A DNA stretch of 50,435 bases, taken from assembly GCA_902489475.1 (NCBI GenBank), contig CABUAH010000003.1:1-50435 (forward strand). Reading direction: 5' to 3'. Positions 17,150-25,742 of the stretch are shown here, one piece after another. The translations under genes were made by a program, and so were the position numbers. Numbering within the stretch: position 1 is the stretch's first letter; each line of letters starts with the position of its first letter. The notes beneath the pieces were generated by a model. It saw nothing but the letters and a program-made list of their open reading frames with translations, was not told where the DNA came from and searched no databases. This DNA is from an uncultured Oscillospiraceae bacterium. Its GTDB lineage: Bacteria; Bacillota; Clostridia; Oscillospirales; Ruminococcaceae.

Positions 17150-17323
17150 TTAAAGCAAACCGTAAAAGTTTCTAAAAATCTGTTCATGCTTCTGCATAAG
17201 CTCGCTGACACAAGTCTTAAGATCGTTATCCTCAAGCTTAGATATAGCTTCCTGACACTGTGTTTTAAAAAACTTTTCGTGGCTTAATGCGTCCTCGACA
17301 TAAAGTAAATCTTTTGAAGTCAT
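17150..17323 (-). CDS. Small CotF-associated helical protein
   Basis: A 57-residue helical protein (MTSKDLLYVEDALSHEKFF...) directly upstream of the CotF-like gene. Small proteins of this kind, with ALSHEKFF and a C-terminal MQKHEQIFRNFYGLL, accompany CotF genes and probably form part of the same ferritin-like or coat assembly; that is inference from context. I use the third ATG (17323), nine bases after GGAAAGGA. Two further ATGs at 17332 and 17329 are too close to the ribosome site. Confidence 0.6.
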   Translation of the reverse strand: MTSKDLLYVEDALSHEKFFKTQCQEAISKLEDNDLKTCVSELMQKHEQIFRNFYGLL

Positions 17324-17428
17324 TTTCATCATTCCTTTCCGAGCAAAATTCTATGCCCACAGATATTATTTACAGTACAAGAAAAATTATACTTCCATTA
17401 ACAATTCGCACGATAAAATACAAGCTCT

Positions 17429-17458
17429 TGACATTTACATCAATAAAAAGTTATAATT
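17429..17458 (+). promoter_or_regulatory. Promoter of comEC
   Basis: TTGACA (17429-17434), 18 bases, TATAAT (17453-17458), followed 30 bases later by the comEC start with an AGAGGTGA ribosome site. Confidence 0.75.
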
Positions 17459-17488
17459 ATTCAAAAGAAAAACTAAAGAGGTGATTTC

Positions 17489-19342
17489 ATGAAAAGAAAA
17501 ATGGTGATTTTCGGTTTTCCTTTTGCTTTTTGCCTTTTTATTTCTTCTTTTATGACATCGAGTATACGTTTGCTTATTATTGCCGCCGTTTTTATTATTT
17601 CGGCGGTTTTATTCTTTACAGCCAAAAACTACAGAAAGTTCATAATCGTCATCTCAGCAGCTTTGATTTCTGCACTTTTGATAAATGTTCTTCACAGTGA
17701 GTTTTATGTTAAAAAGCTTGTTGCGCTTAGCGGAGAAAGTGTAAGCTTTTCAGGACAAATCAAAGACTATAATTATCTTTCCTCCGACACCTTAAGGATT
17801 ACTGCAAAAGGAAAGCTCAACTCGAATACAAACGCAGAAATCACCTTTTTAACCGATTCTCAAAAGCTTGATTACTACGACAAAATAGACTGTGTTTTAA
17901 CAGTAAACGAAATAAAAAATACCGACACATTCAACTCAAAAGATTACTATAATTCTCTCGGCGTATATCTTGAAGGTAACGATGTTTCATCAGTCAAAAT
18001 AACTCCGGTTAATTTTTCTTTTATGCGCTGCATTTTAAAGTACAGAGATTATCTTTTTGAAAAAATCACAACATATCTTCCTGACGATACCGGCGGATTT
18101 ATAGGAGCTATGCTTTGTTCGGATAAAACAGCAATTGACGGATCAACGAAACTCAGCATATACAGATGCGGACTTGGTCATATTTTCGCACAATCGGGTA
18201 TTCATCTTGTAATTATAACGGGACTTATTTATTCCGTTTTATCAGTGTTCTTAAAGAATAAAAAACTTGTTAGTTTCTTATCTCTGTTTGCAATACTTCT
18301 GTTTACTCTTTTTGCAGGAGCAAGTCCGTCTGTTGTGAGAGCAGCTATAATGTCTGGACTTATACATTCTTCTTATATCTTTAACAGAAAGCCCGACGCA
18401 TTAAACTCGCTTGCCTTAAGCGCATTTATAATTCTTACCATTTCTCCCGAATCGGTCAAAAGCGTTTCGTTTTTACTTTCATTTTCAGGTGCGTTCGCAG
18501 TCGGAGTTTTGTCACCCTTTCTTTTAAACAAATTTGCAAGCAATTCAAATCGGGCATTTTTATCAATTGCCCTGCCCGGCGTCTGTGCGAGTCTTATAAC
18601 TCTTCCTATATCAGTATATTACTTCAGCGAAGTCTCTTTTATTGCACCTGTCACTAATATTTTTCTCGTTCCTGTATGCACAATTGCTTTGACTTTAGCA
18701 GCGCTTGTTGCTTTGTTCGGAGGAATATCGTTTATTGCCTACCCTCTTCTTTCCATATCATCTCTGCTTGTAAGGGCAGTAATTAAGCTTTGTGAAATCC
18801 TTTCTTCCCTGCCGTTTTCATACACAGGAACAGGAAGCTCTCTAACAAAGACCATGGTTATGTTATTTTGTATCGCTTGTATTTTGCTTTTAGTGTTTTC
18901 TAAGGACTTAAAAAATGTTTTCACAAAATCCTACGCCGTATTTTCAGTTATCTGCTTGTTCTCACTTACATCATCGCTCCTCCTGCGGGATTCGGTTCAG
19001 CTTCATGATATAACTGTAGATGACAAGAGCGTGTTTGTTGCAGTAAAAAACAATTACGCAGCAGTTTTTGATACAAGCGGAAGAAGCGGCTTCGGGCGTG
19101 CAGTCGAAACAATCCTTGAAAAGAACAACGTAAAGTATGTGGACATTTTTCTTTCTCAAAACACATCAAACAAACAAGCGCATTACGAAAACACCATCTA
19201 TGCCGATATTACTTCCTGTTCGGATATTACCGATTCAAATGCCGAACTCAGCTATTTAAACATGAAAATCAACAACACTAAAGAATCGCTTACAATTTAC
19301 TTAGACGGCAAAAAAGTATGCCACAATAAACACGACCAATGA
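17489..19342 (+). CDS. comEC: ComEC/Rec2-type DNA channel protein, short form
   Basis: A 617-residue membrane protein. Two or three N-terminal helices precede an OB-like DUF4131 region (about 65-170, VSFSGQIKDYNYLSSDTLRI). The ComEC competence core (about 190-480) has the conserved phrase IFAQSGIHLVIITGLIYSV and LFAGASPSVVRAAIMSGL. ComEC forms the channel for single-stranded DNA uptake. The C-terminal metallo-beta-lactamase-like domain is reduced: VFDTSGRSGFGRAVETILEKN is recognisable, but where HxHxDH should stand the chain reads LSQNTSNKQAHYEN and ends soon after. Nuclease activity is therefore unlikely. It lies directly upstream of holA, a common Firmicutes arrangement. Whether the strain is competent is unknown. 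Confidence 0.85.
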   Translation: MKRKMVIFGFPFAFCLFISSFMTSSIRLLIIAAVFIISAVLFFTAKNYRKFIIVISAALISALLINVLHSEFYVKKLVALSGESVSFSGQIKDYNYLSSDTLRITAKGKLNSNTNAEITFLTDSQKLDYYDKIDCVLTVNEIKNTDTFNSKDYYNSLGVYLEGNDVSSVKITPVNFSFMRCILKYRDYLFEKITTYLPDDTGGFIGAMLCSDKTAIDGSTKLSIYRCGLGHIFAQSGIHLVIITGLIYSVLSVFLKNKKLVSFLSLFAILLFTLFAGASPSVVRAAIMSGLIHSSYIFNRKPDALNSLALSAFIILTISPESVKSVSFLLSFSGAFAVGVLSPFLLNKFASNSNRAFLSIALPGVCASLITLPISVYYFSEVSFIAPVTNIFLVPVCTIALTLAALVALFGGISFIAYPLLSISSLLVRAVIKLCEILSSLPFSYTGTGSSLTKTMVMLFCIACILLLVFSKDLKNVFTKSYAVFSVICLFSLTSSLLLRDSVQLHDITVDDKSVFVAVKNNYAAVFDTSGRSGFGRAVETILEKNNVKYVDIFLSQNTSNKQAHYENTIYADITSCSDITDSNAELSYLNMKINNTKESLTIYLDGKKVCHNKHDQ

Positions 19343-19380
19343 CAACTCAAAATACACAGAAGCAAGGCTTATCCTTAAAG

Positions 19381-19409
19381 TTGCAAAACAATCGAAAATA
19401 TGGTATACT
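19381..19409 (+). promoter_or_regulatory. Promoter upstream of holA
   Basis: TTGCAA (19381-19386), 17 bases, TATACT (19404-19409); the gene starts 31 bases downstream after AAAGGAGGG. It lets holA be expressed without comEC. Confidence 0.65.
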
Positions 19410-19439
19410 GTTTGTTAATAGATTAAAGGAGGGACTGTC

Positions 19440-20489
19440 ATGGCTAATGTTTCCGATAAGGAGCTTAAGACTCTTATAAAAAGCGGAAAAATTGATAGTC
19501 TTTTTCTTTTTTACGGAAGAGATACAGGAGCAGTTGAAGCTTTTGCAAAAAGTCTTGCGAATAAGCTTGTACCGCCTGAATCAGCTGATATGAATCTTCA
19601 TAAGTTTACAGGCAAGTCACTTGATTTATCAGTTCTTCGTGACACTGCGGACGCTTATCCGTTTCTTTGTGATAAAAAGGTTATTTTGATAAATGACCTT
19701 TACTTAAGCGACTTAAAAAAGAATGATTTAACATACCTCAAAGAAATTCTCAAAAGTCTTGACGAAAGCACAACTGTTATTATCTATATAACCGGTATTG
19801 ACATTTACAGAAGTAAAACTGCACTTGATAAAGAATGGGCGGCATTTTCTAAATTCTGTGAAAAACAAGGAACTGTATGCGAGTTCAAACCGAAAAGCAC
19901 AGCTGACCTTGCAAAGGTTATTTCCGCACAGCTTTCAAAATCGGGTCTTTCAATTTCCATGTCAAACGCCTCTTATTTGGCACAGGTTTCTCTTTGCTCT
20001 ACAACAGTTATAAAAAACGAGCTTTCAAAACTCATCTTTTATAAACAAAGCGGAGAAATTACAAAAGATGATATTGATCTTCTCTGTGTCGGACAGACGG
20101 ATACCGATTCCTTTAAGCTTGCAAACGAAATAATTGCAAAGAGAGCAAAATCGTCGTTTGAGATTTTGTCAAACCTCTGCTCGAAGCCTGATGAATATAT
20201 CGCAACACTTTCGGCTGTTAATTCTGCTTTTTGCGATCTTTACCGTGCAAAGCTTGCAAGAAATATGGGAGCAGGTGAAAACAATATTTTAGAAGATTTT
20301 TCATATCCGCCGAATTTACAATTCAGGGTGAAAAACGCTTATAGAATTTGCAAAAACTATTCGCTTGACAATATAAGAAAGTGCATTTTAATACTGTCAC
20401 AAGCGGATTATGAATTAAAATCAAAGCGCACTAATCCTGAAGTTATTTTCCAAAAGGCAATTTTTAAAATGATTGGACTGACAAAATGA
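19440..20489 (+). CDS. holA: DNA polymerase III subunit delta
   Basis: A 349-residue clamp-loader subunit that opens the beta sliding clamp during replication. It shows the N-terminal pattern KSGKIDSLFLFYGRDTGAVEAFA followed by an AAA+-like fold without a functional P-loop, the phrase ERTT-like STTVIKNELSKLIFY in the lid region, and a C-terminal helical collar (YELKSKRTNPEVIFQKAIFKM). Length and position after comEC are typical of Firmicutes. The ATG at 19440 follows AAAGGAGGGACTGTC. The stop codon overlaps the next gene by four bases, indicating coupled translation. Confidence 0.9.
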   Translation: MANVSDKELKTLIKSGKIDSLFLFYGRDTGAVEAFAKSLANKLVPPESADMNLHKFTGKSLDLSVLRDTADAYPFLCDKKVILINDLYLSDLKKNDLTYLKEILKSLDESTTVIIYITGIDIYRSKTALDKEWAAFSKFCEKQGTVCEFKPKSTADLAKVISAQLSKSGLSISMSNASYLAQVSLCSTTVIKNELSKLIFYKQSGEITKDDIDLLCVGQTDTDSFKLANEIIAKRAKSSFEILSNLCSKPDEYIATLSAVNSAFCDLYRAKLARNMGAGENNILEDFSYPPNLQFRVKNAYRICKNYSLDNIRKCILILSQADYELKSKRTNPEVIFQKAIFKMIGLTK

Positions 20490-21067
20490 TGCTTTATACC
20501 GACAAAGCCATTATCGTTGAAGGGAAATACGATAAAATAAAGCTTTCCTCTTTTATTGACGGTGTTATAATCACAACAAACGGCTTTGACATTTACAAAA
20601 ACAAAGAAAAACAGCGCCTCATTAGTTTCTATGCCGAAAAGTCGGGGATCATCATTCTTACCGATTCGGATCATGCCGGTTTTCAAATAAGAAGCTTTAT
20701 AAAAAGTTTTGTGGACAGCGACAAGATAACAAATGTTTACACTCCGGATATTTTCGGAAAAGAAAAGCGAAAGGACAAGCCCTCTAAAGAGGGAAAGCTC
20801 GGCGTTGAAGGAGTTTCAATACAAACCTTGAAAAATGCTTTTGAACGTTGCGGTGCATTAAGCGATAAAAAAGCGGAAAATCAGATCACGGTTTATGACT
20901 TATACAGTTTAGGCCTTGTCGGAGCGAAAAATTCTTCTGAAAAAAGAGAAGCTCTTTTAAAGGCGCTTGACTTATCCGTTAATGTTTCAACAAAAGCGCT
21001 GTTGGAGATTTTAAACAGAACCTTTGAAAAAGACAGTCTTTTTGAATTCGTAAAAAATCATATATAA
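20486..21067 (+). CDS. RNase M5-like toprim protein (DUF4093)
   Basis: A 193-residue protein with an N-terminal toprim domain: the glutamate motif IIVEGKYDKIKL (E12) and the DxD motif LTDSDHAGFQIR (D60, D62). The C-terminal half (about 110-190) fits DUF4093. In Bacillus the related RNase M5 matures 5S rRNA; family members in Clostridia are usually annotated as ribonuclease M5 or as plain toprim proteins. No rRNA gene is nearby, so the substrate is assumed. It starts at ATG 20486 within the holA stop (ATGA overlap) and precedes pyrB by 24 bases. Confidence 0.75.
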   Translation: MMLYTDKAIIVEGKYDKIKLSSFIDGVIITTNGFDIYKNKEKQRLISFYAEKSGIIILTDSDHAGFQIRSFIKSFVDSDKITNVYTPDIFGKEKRKDKPSKEGKLGVEGVSIQTLKNAFERCGALSDKKAENQITVYDLYSLGLVGAKNSSEKREALLKALDLSVNVSTKALLEILNRTFEKDSLFEFVKNHI

Positions 21068-21091
21068 TAATTTTGAAAGGAAGAATCAAAA

Positions 21092-22165
21092 ATGGAACAT
21101 CTTAATCTAATTGATTTAAACGACTTTTCCGTTGAGTTTTGGAACGAGCTTATAGAGCTTGGAATTGATATTTATCACAATCCCGAAAAGTACTCGAAAG
21201 TATGCGAGGGAAAAATCATGGCTACACTTTTTTATGAGCCGTCTACAAGAACACAAATGTCGTTTCAAACTGCAATGCTTAGATTGGGAGGTTCTTTGAT
21301 AGGCTTTGACAATCCGTCTACTTCTTCCGTTTCAAAGGGAGAAAGCCTTTCGGATACAACAAGAATTGTTTCGGGATATGCGGACGTACTCGTTATAAGA
21401 CATCCTCAGCCGGGCGCTGCTAAAGCGGCGGCTCTTACAGCCGGCTGTCCCGTAATAAACGCAGGCGACGGCGGTCATCTTCATCCGACTCAAACGCTTA
21501 CGGACCTTATAACCTTGAAGCTTGAAAAAGGAACTATCGAAAACTTAAATATTGGTCTTTGCGGAGATTTGAAAAACGGACGTACAGTTCATTCACTTGT
21601 AAAAGCAATGTCCTGCTACAAAGGGAATACATTTACTTTTATTTCTACCGATGAACTTAAAATGCCTCAGTACATAAAAGATATTCTGTCTGTTCACGGA
21701 GCAAGCTTTAAGGAAGTCCGTTCGCTCGAAGAAGTTATCGGAGAGCTTGACGTCTTATACATGACAAGAATTCAGCGTGAAAGATTTAAAAGCGATGAAG
21801 AGTATTTTGCACAAAAAGACACATACGTTTTAGATACTGCAAAGCTTTCACTTTCAAAGCCGGATCTAAAGGTTTTACATCCGCTTCCGAGAGTTGATGA
21901 AATTTCACCTGACGTTGACGGAAACGAAAAGGCAGTATATTTTAAACAGGCTAAATACGGAATGTATATAAGAATGGCTCTTATTATGACGCTTTTGAAA
22001 AGTAAGAACCGCAGCATACCTTTGCTTAACGGCAAGCAATATCCTGGAATAAAGTGTTCTAATGAAAATTGCATAACAAACACCGAGCATTATCTTCCTA
22101 AATCTTTTATAGGTATCGGCGATAATATTGAATGTGAATTTTGTAATGAACGCACACTTCTTTAA
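21092..22165 (+). CDS. pyrB: Aspartate carbamoyltransferase with PyrI-like zinc tail
   Basis: A 357-residue enzyme catalysing carbamoyl phosphate plus aspartate to N-carbamoylaspartate, the first committed step of pyrimidine synthesis. Key motifs: FYEPSTRTQMSF (S51-T54, carbamoyl phosphate), GGHLHPTQTLTDL, MTRIQRERF and LHPLPRVDEI. The catalytic part ends near residue 310. A 39-residue extension then gives C322-x4-C327-x20-C348-x2-C351, the cysteine spacing pattern of the zinc domain of regulatory chain PyrI, with the matching phrase CSNENCITNTE. The nucleotide-binding half of PyrI is absent. So this is a partial PyrB-PyrI fusion that probably uses zinc for trimer-trimer contacts. GAAAGGAAGA precedes the ATG. 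Confidence 0.92.
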   Translation: MEHLNLIDLNDFSVEFWNELIELGIDIYHNPEKYSKVCEGKIMATLFYEPSTRTQMSFQTAMLRLGGSLIGFDNPSTSSVSKGESLSDTTRIVSGYADVLVIRHPQPGAAKAAALTAGCPVINAGDGGHLHPTQTLTDLITLKLEKGTIENLNIGLCGDLKNGRTVHSLVKAMSCYKGNTFTFISTDELKMPQYIKDILSVHGASFKEVRSLEEVIGELDVLYMTRIQRERFKSDEEYFAQKDTYVLDTAKLSLSKPDLKVLHPLPRVDEISPDVDGNEKAVYFKQAKYGMYIRMALIMTLLKSKNRSIPLLNGKQYPGIKCSNENCITNTEHYLPKSFIGIGDNIECEFCNERTLL

Positions 22166-22200
22166 ACAAAGCATAAACCTACTAAATCAAGGAGCTACAA

Positions 22201-23145
22201 ATGGCATCAAGGAAAAAGGTTAAAATATACTGGGGACGGATCGCCGTTGCAGCAGTTATACTCATCTCTTTAATAGTATTAATTTCTCTGGCTATCAAAG
22301 GAATCGTCGGGGCAGTTTCTGATGATGACGTTACCGCTGCAAAAACCGTATCTAACGCACCGCAAGACTCTAAAACAGAAATAACACCGCAGGATATCAA
22401 GGTGTTTATAGATCCCGGACACGGCGGAGAAGAAGATCCCGGTGCGCTTTCATTTGATGAAACGAGATATGAAAAGGACGATAATCTTAAAATCGGACTT
22501 CTGGTAAGAGATGAGCTTTTGAGCCGAGGTATAGAAGTTGAGATGTCAAGAGATACCGACAAGTTTGTTGAGCTTGATGAGATTGTAAAGCTGGCAAACG
22601 CATCAAATGCCGATCTTTTTGTTTCCCTGCACAGAAACAGCGCTGACATAGGTTCGGGAGTAGAGGCTTGGGTGAATTGGAACGCACCTAAAAAAGATAC
22701 TCTCCTCGCAGACAACATTCTGAGTGCGCTCGACGAAAACACAATTTCAAGCAACAGAGGCGTGGGGTTCGGCTATATAGGTTATGATCACACAGCTCAT
22801 GTAAACTATCAGATAAATGAGCAAACCACAATGCCGAGCTGTTTAGTAGAACTTTTATTTATCACAAACGATGCGGACAATGTGCTTTTTGACAAATACT
22901 GCAAGGAGTATGCAGAAAAGATAGCGGACGGAATTGAAAAAACCGCTTATCAATTGGCAATAGCCGAAGATCCAAACGGCAATGTTAATCCTATTGACTT
23001 AAATTCTTATAGCTATCCAAATGCCCCTGAGACTGTTGACATTGAATTCCCGACAGCATATGCAGATTCTTCGGATTCCGGCACAAGCTCCGACTCATTA
23101 CAGGACTTTATCATTTCAAGTCCCACAAAATCGAAAAATGAGTAA
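22201..23145 (+). CDS. N-acetylmuramoyl-L-alanine amidase (Amidase_3)
   Basis: A 314-residue zinc amidase that cuts the bond between N-acetylmuramic acid and the peptide stem of peptidoglycan. An N-terminal membrane anchor spans about 13-37. The catalytic domain runs from about 67 to 255, with zinc ligands H74 (FIDPGHGG), E91 (RYEKDDNL) and H144 (VSLHRNSA) and catalytic E217 (PSCLVELLF). A Ser/Asp-rich tail of about 50 residues follows. It is membrane-tethered on the outside, so it may act in cell separation or sporulation. The ribosome site is AAGGAG; the gene ends before a strong terminator. It closes the comEC-holA-pyrB strand run. Confidence 0.9.
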   Translation: MASRKKVKIYWGRIAVAAVILISLIVLISLAIKGIVGAVSDDDVTAAKTVSNAPQDSKTEITPQDIKVFIDPGHGGEEDPGALSFDETRYEKDDNLKIGLLVRDELLSRGIEVEMSRDTDKFVELDEIVKLANASNADLFVSLHRNSADIGSGVEAWVNWNAPKKDTLLADNILSALDENTISSNRGVGFGYIGYDHTAHVNYQINEQTTMPSCLVELLFITNDADNVLFDKYCKEYAEKIADGIEKTAYQLAIAEDPNGNVNPIDLNSYSYPNAPETVDIEFPTAYADSSDSGTSSDSLQDFIISSPTKSKNE

Positions 23146-23171
23146 TCTGCTTTACTAAAAAAATATAACTG

Positions 23172-23213
23172 CGCTCTTTGCGGCATAAGCTGTGACGAGC
23201 GTTTTATTTTTTT
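23172..23213 (+). terminator. Terminator after the amidase gene
   Basis: CGCTC (23172-23176) pairs with GAGCG (23197-23201), with an inner GGC-ATAA-GCT hairpin, followed by TTTTATTTTTTTG. Confidence 0.75.
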
Positions 23214-23214
23214 G

Positions 23215-23243
23215 TAGACTAATCATTTCATTTATGTTATACT
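23215..23243 (+). promoter_or_regulatory. Promoter of the response regulator operon
   Basis: TAGACT (23215-23220), 17 bases, TATACT (23238-23243); the regulator starts 37 bases downstream after AAGGAGG. Confidence 0.5.
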
Positions 23244-23279
23244 GATTTTACAAACAATCCTTTAAGGAGGAATTTTGAA

Positions 23280-23948
23280 ATGTCAAAAATACTTCTTGTT
23301 GAAGATGATAAAAGTATAGTATTAACTTTATCCGAATTTCTAGAGTCGGAAGGCTTTACTGTTTGTGACGCAAACGGCAGAACGGAAGCTCTTGCGCATT
23401 TAAAAAACGAGACGTTTGATCTTATTCTGCTAGATGTATGCCTCTTGGACGGAAACGGTTTTTCACTATGCACTGAAATAAAAAAACAATATACTGTCCC
23501 CGTTATATTTCTTACTGCTTCATCGGATGAGGGAAGCATTGTCGCAGGCCTTGACATAGGCGCTGACGACTACATCTCTAAGCCTTTTAAACCAAGAGAG
23601 TTGATTTCGAGAATACGAAGCGTTTTAAGACGGTGCACCGGAAGCCGAAATATCATAACTGCTGAAAACATATCTATCGACACAGATAAAGGAACCGTTG
23701 AGAAAAACGGAGAGGAAATTATACTTTCAGCTCTTGAATATAAAATACTTCTTTTATTCGCCGCCAACAGAGGACGTCTTTTATCAAGAACAAGGCTGCT
23801 TGATGAAATATGGGATATTGCAGGCGACTTTGTAAACGACAACACTCTTACTGTTTACATAAAGCGCATACGAGAAAAAATTGAGGATGATGCGCAGAAC
23901 CCGAAAATAATAAAAACAATTCGAGGCATGGGATATAGGATGGACTGA
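23280..23948 (+). CDS. OmpR/PhoB-family response regulator
   Basis: A 222-residue regulator. The receiver domain (1-118) has acidic E8-D9-D10, phospho-acceptor D52 (ILLDVCLLDGNG), Thr in FLTASS and Lys in YISKPF. The winged-helix output domain (about 125-222) ends in TVYIKRIREKI...TIRGMGYRMD. The kinase gene follows after one base and an ABC-FtsX exporter 1.1 kb downstream, the layout of Bce/Vra-like antibiotic-sensing modules. Direct repeats TGAYA-N6-TGAMA upstream of the exporter promoter, and of a second ABC gene at 31444, are candidate binding sites. Confidence 0.92.
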   Translation: MSKILLVEDDKSIVLTLSEFLESEGFTVCDANGRTEALAHLKNETFDLILLDVCLLDGNGFSLCTEIKKQYTVPVIFLTASSDEGSIVAGLDIGADDYISKPFKPRELISRIRSVLRRCTGSRNIITAENISIDTDKGTVEKNGEEIILSALEYKILLLFAANRGRLLSRTRLLDEIWDIAGDFVNDNTLTVYIKRIREKIEDDAQNPKIIKTIRGMGYRMD

Positions 23949-23949
23949 A

Positions 23950-24957
23950 ATGAAGATACTTAAAAATCCGGAAATCAAAAAGGCTCTTTTTCTGCAAATA
24001 GGTGCAGGAATTATATTTTGTCTGATAGATCTGTTTATCGGCTCTTTATTGCTTGAAGGCATTACGTTTTTGATCTGCTCCTTTTACATATTGGTATTTA
24101 TTGTTTCCGCTAATAAAAGATACTCGGCAATTTCAGACTTAAGCTTGTCCATTGATAGAATACTTCACGGTCAGGACCAGATCCTCTTGACCGATTCAAG
24201 CGAGGGCGAGCTTGCAATACTAAAAAGCGAAATACAAAAAATGACTGTTCGTCTCAAAGAATCCACAGACTCGCTTAAAGGGGATAAAATTCTTTTAACG
24301 GACGCTATAGCTGATATTTCTCATCAGCTCAGGACTCCCCTCACCTCCATGAATCTCACCGTATCTATGCTCTTATCCGAGGATTTAACAAAAGAACGAA
24401 GAATAACTCTTTCTCACAATCTCAAAAAATCGCTTCAAAGAATCGACTGGCTTATCGAAGCTTTGCTTAAAATATCGAAGATCGATTCGGGAACTGCTAA
24501 ATTCAAGCAGGAAACGGTTTCGGTTTTAGACGCATTAAAAAAAGCATCCGAGCCTTTTGCTGTTGCTATGGAACTTAAAGACCAAAAGCTGAAGATGTCT
24601 GTACAAAACGAAAAATATACAGGAGATGAGGATTGGAGCATTGAAGCATTTTCAAATATCATAAAAAACTGTATTGAGCATACTGATAATGGCGGTACTA
24701 TTGAAATCATATCAAGAGAAACACCCATTTTTACTGAGATATTAATAAAAGATGACGGAAAAGGATTTGATGAAAAGGACATTCCCTATCTTTTCCAACG
24801 CTTTTATAAAGGGAAGAATTCATCAAGTGAAAGCGTAGGAATCGGACTCGCTCTTTCAAGAATGGCAATAATTCAGCAAAACGGAACGATAACGGCGAAG
24901 AACCGTGCAGAGGGCGGTGCAGAGTTTAACATCCGCTTTTACAAAGTAACAGTTTAA
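23950..24957 (+). CDS. Intramembrane-sensing histidine kinase (BceS-like)
   Basis: A 335-residue kinase with two adjacent helices (about 12-32 and 35-53) and almost no extracellular loop, so it cannot bind a ligand outside by itself. The phospho-acceptor is H125 in ADISHQLRTPL. The ATPase motifs are NIIKNCIEHT (N box), KDDGKGFDEKD (G1), LFQRFYKG (F box) and GIGLALSRM (G2). Kinases of this design usually read the state of a partner ABC permease, here the gene at 25742. It starts one base after the regulator stop and is cotranscribed with it. Confidence 0.9.
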   Translation: MKILKNPEIKKALFLQIGAGIIFCLIDLFIGSLLLEGITFLICSFYILVFIVSANKRYSAISDLSLSIDRILHGQDQILLTDSSEGELAILKSEIQKMTVRLKESTDSLKGDKILLTDAIADISHQLRTPLTSMNLTVSMLLSEDLTKERRITLSHNLKKSLQRIDWLIEALLKISKIDSGTAKFKQETVSVLDALKKASEPFAVAMELKDQKLKMSVQNEKYTGDEDWSIEAFSNIIKNCIEHTDNGGTIEIISRETPIFTEILIKDDGKGFDEKDIPYLFQRFYKGKNSSSESVGIGLALSRMAIIQQNGTITAKNRAEGGAEFNIRFYKVTV

Positions 24958-24962
24958 CTCAA

Positions 24963-25026
24963 TGACACTTTGGTGACAAAACGCTTATCTAAAAGTCACC
25001 GTAGTGTCACTTTTATTTTGTATACT
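24963..25026 (+). promoter_or_regulatory. Regulated promoter of the ABC exporter with inverted TGACA boxes
   Basis: Arm 1 (24963-24977) and arm 2 (24995-25009) are inverted copies matching at 13 of 15 positions. Each reads TGACA-N6-TGAC, an 11-base direct repeat of the kind bound by OmpR/PhoB dimers. A -10 box TATACT lies at 25021-25026, but arm 2 occupies the -35 position and no TTGACA is present, so the promoter probably needs the phosphorylated regulator encoded just upstream. The same palindrome could also form a hairpin with a U-rich tail and end the kinase transcript. Confidence 0.55.
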
Positions 25027-25052
25027 GAATTCAAAGTAAAGGAGGAGAACAA

Positions 25053-25742
25053 ATGGAAATATTAAAAATCGAAAATCTAACAAAAGTTTACGGAAAGGGT
25101 GAAAACGAAGTAAGAGCTGTTGACAACATTTCCTTTTCCGTTGAAAAGGGAGAGTTCTTAGCTATCATAGGTCCCTCGGGTTCGGGAAAATCAACTCTTC
25201 TTCATATAATCGGCGGAGTTGACCGTCCGACAAGCGGAAAGGTCTGGATGAACGGTCAGGACGTATACGCTCAAAATGAAGATCAGCTTGCAATTTTCCG
25301 CAGACGTCAGGTTGGACTTATTTATCAGTTTTACAACCTTATACCCGTTTTAAATGTAGTCGAAAATATTACGCTGCCTGTGCTTATGGACGGAGGTAAA
25401 ATTAATAAAGACCGCTTAAATGAGCTTTTGAAAACGCTGTCACTCGAGCAAAGAAAAAATAATCTCCCAAATCAACTTTCAGGCGGACAACAGCAAAGAG
25501 TTTCGATCGGACGAGCGCTTATGACTGCTCCGGCAGTAGTTTTAGCTGACGAGCCGACGGGAAATTTAGACTCCAAAAACAGTCAGGAAATCCTTGAACT
25601 GTTAAAGTATTCAAATAAAAAATACGGACAAACTCTTATAATTATTACGCACGACGAATCGATTGCTTTGCAAGCAGACCGAGTAATATCAATAGAAGAC
25701 GGTAAAATTTCAAAAGACGAGCGTATCCGGGAGGTCAAGTAA
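25053..25742 (+). CDS. ABC transporter ATP-binding protein (MacB/BceA type)
   Basis: A 229-residue ATPase with Walker A GPSGSGKST (40-48), Q-loop VGLIYQFYNLIPVL, signature LSGGQQQRVSIGRAL, Walker B VVLADEPTGNLDS and the H-loop IIITHD. It energises the FtsX-type permease encoded next, whose ATG overlaps its stop by one base (TAATG). Proteins of this class couple ATP use to mechanical work outside the membrane: export, or release of cell-wall antibiotics from their target. Its ribosome site AAAGGAGGAG is strong. Confidence 0.93.
   Translation: MEILKIENLTKVYGKGENEVRAVDNISFSVEKGEFLAIIGPSGSGKSTLLHIIGGVDRPTSGKVWMNGQDVYAQNEDQLAIFRRRQVGLIYQFYNLIPVLNVVENITLPVLMDGGKINKDRLNELLKTLSLEQRKNNLPNQLSGGQQQRVSIGRALMTAPAVVLADEPTGNLDSKNSQEILELLKYSNKKYGQTLIIITHDESIALQADRVISIEDGKISKDERIREVK

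Noticed and set aside
22182..22754. 190-codon minus-strand frame opposite the amidase
   Set aside because: Ser-rich antisense shadow; the plus-strand amidase has full catalytic motifs.
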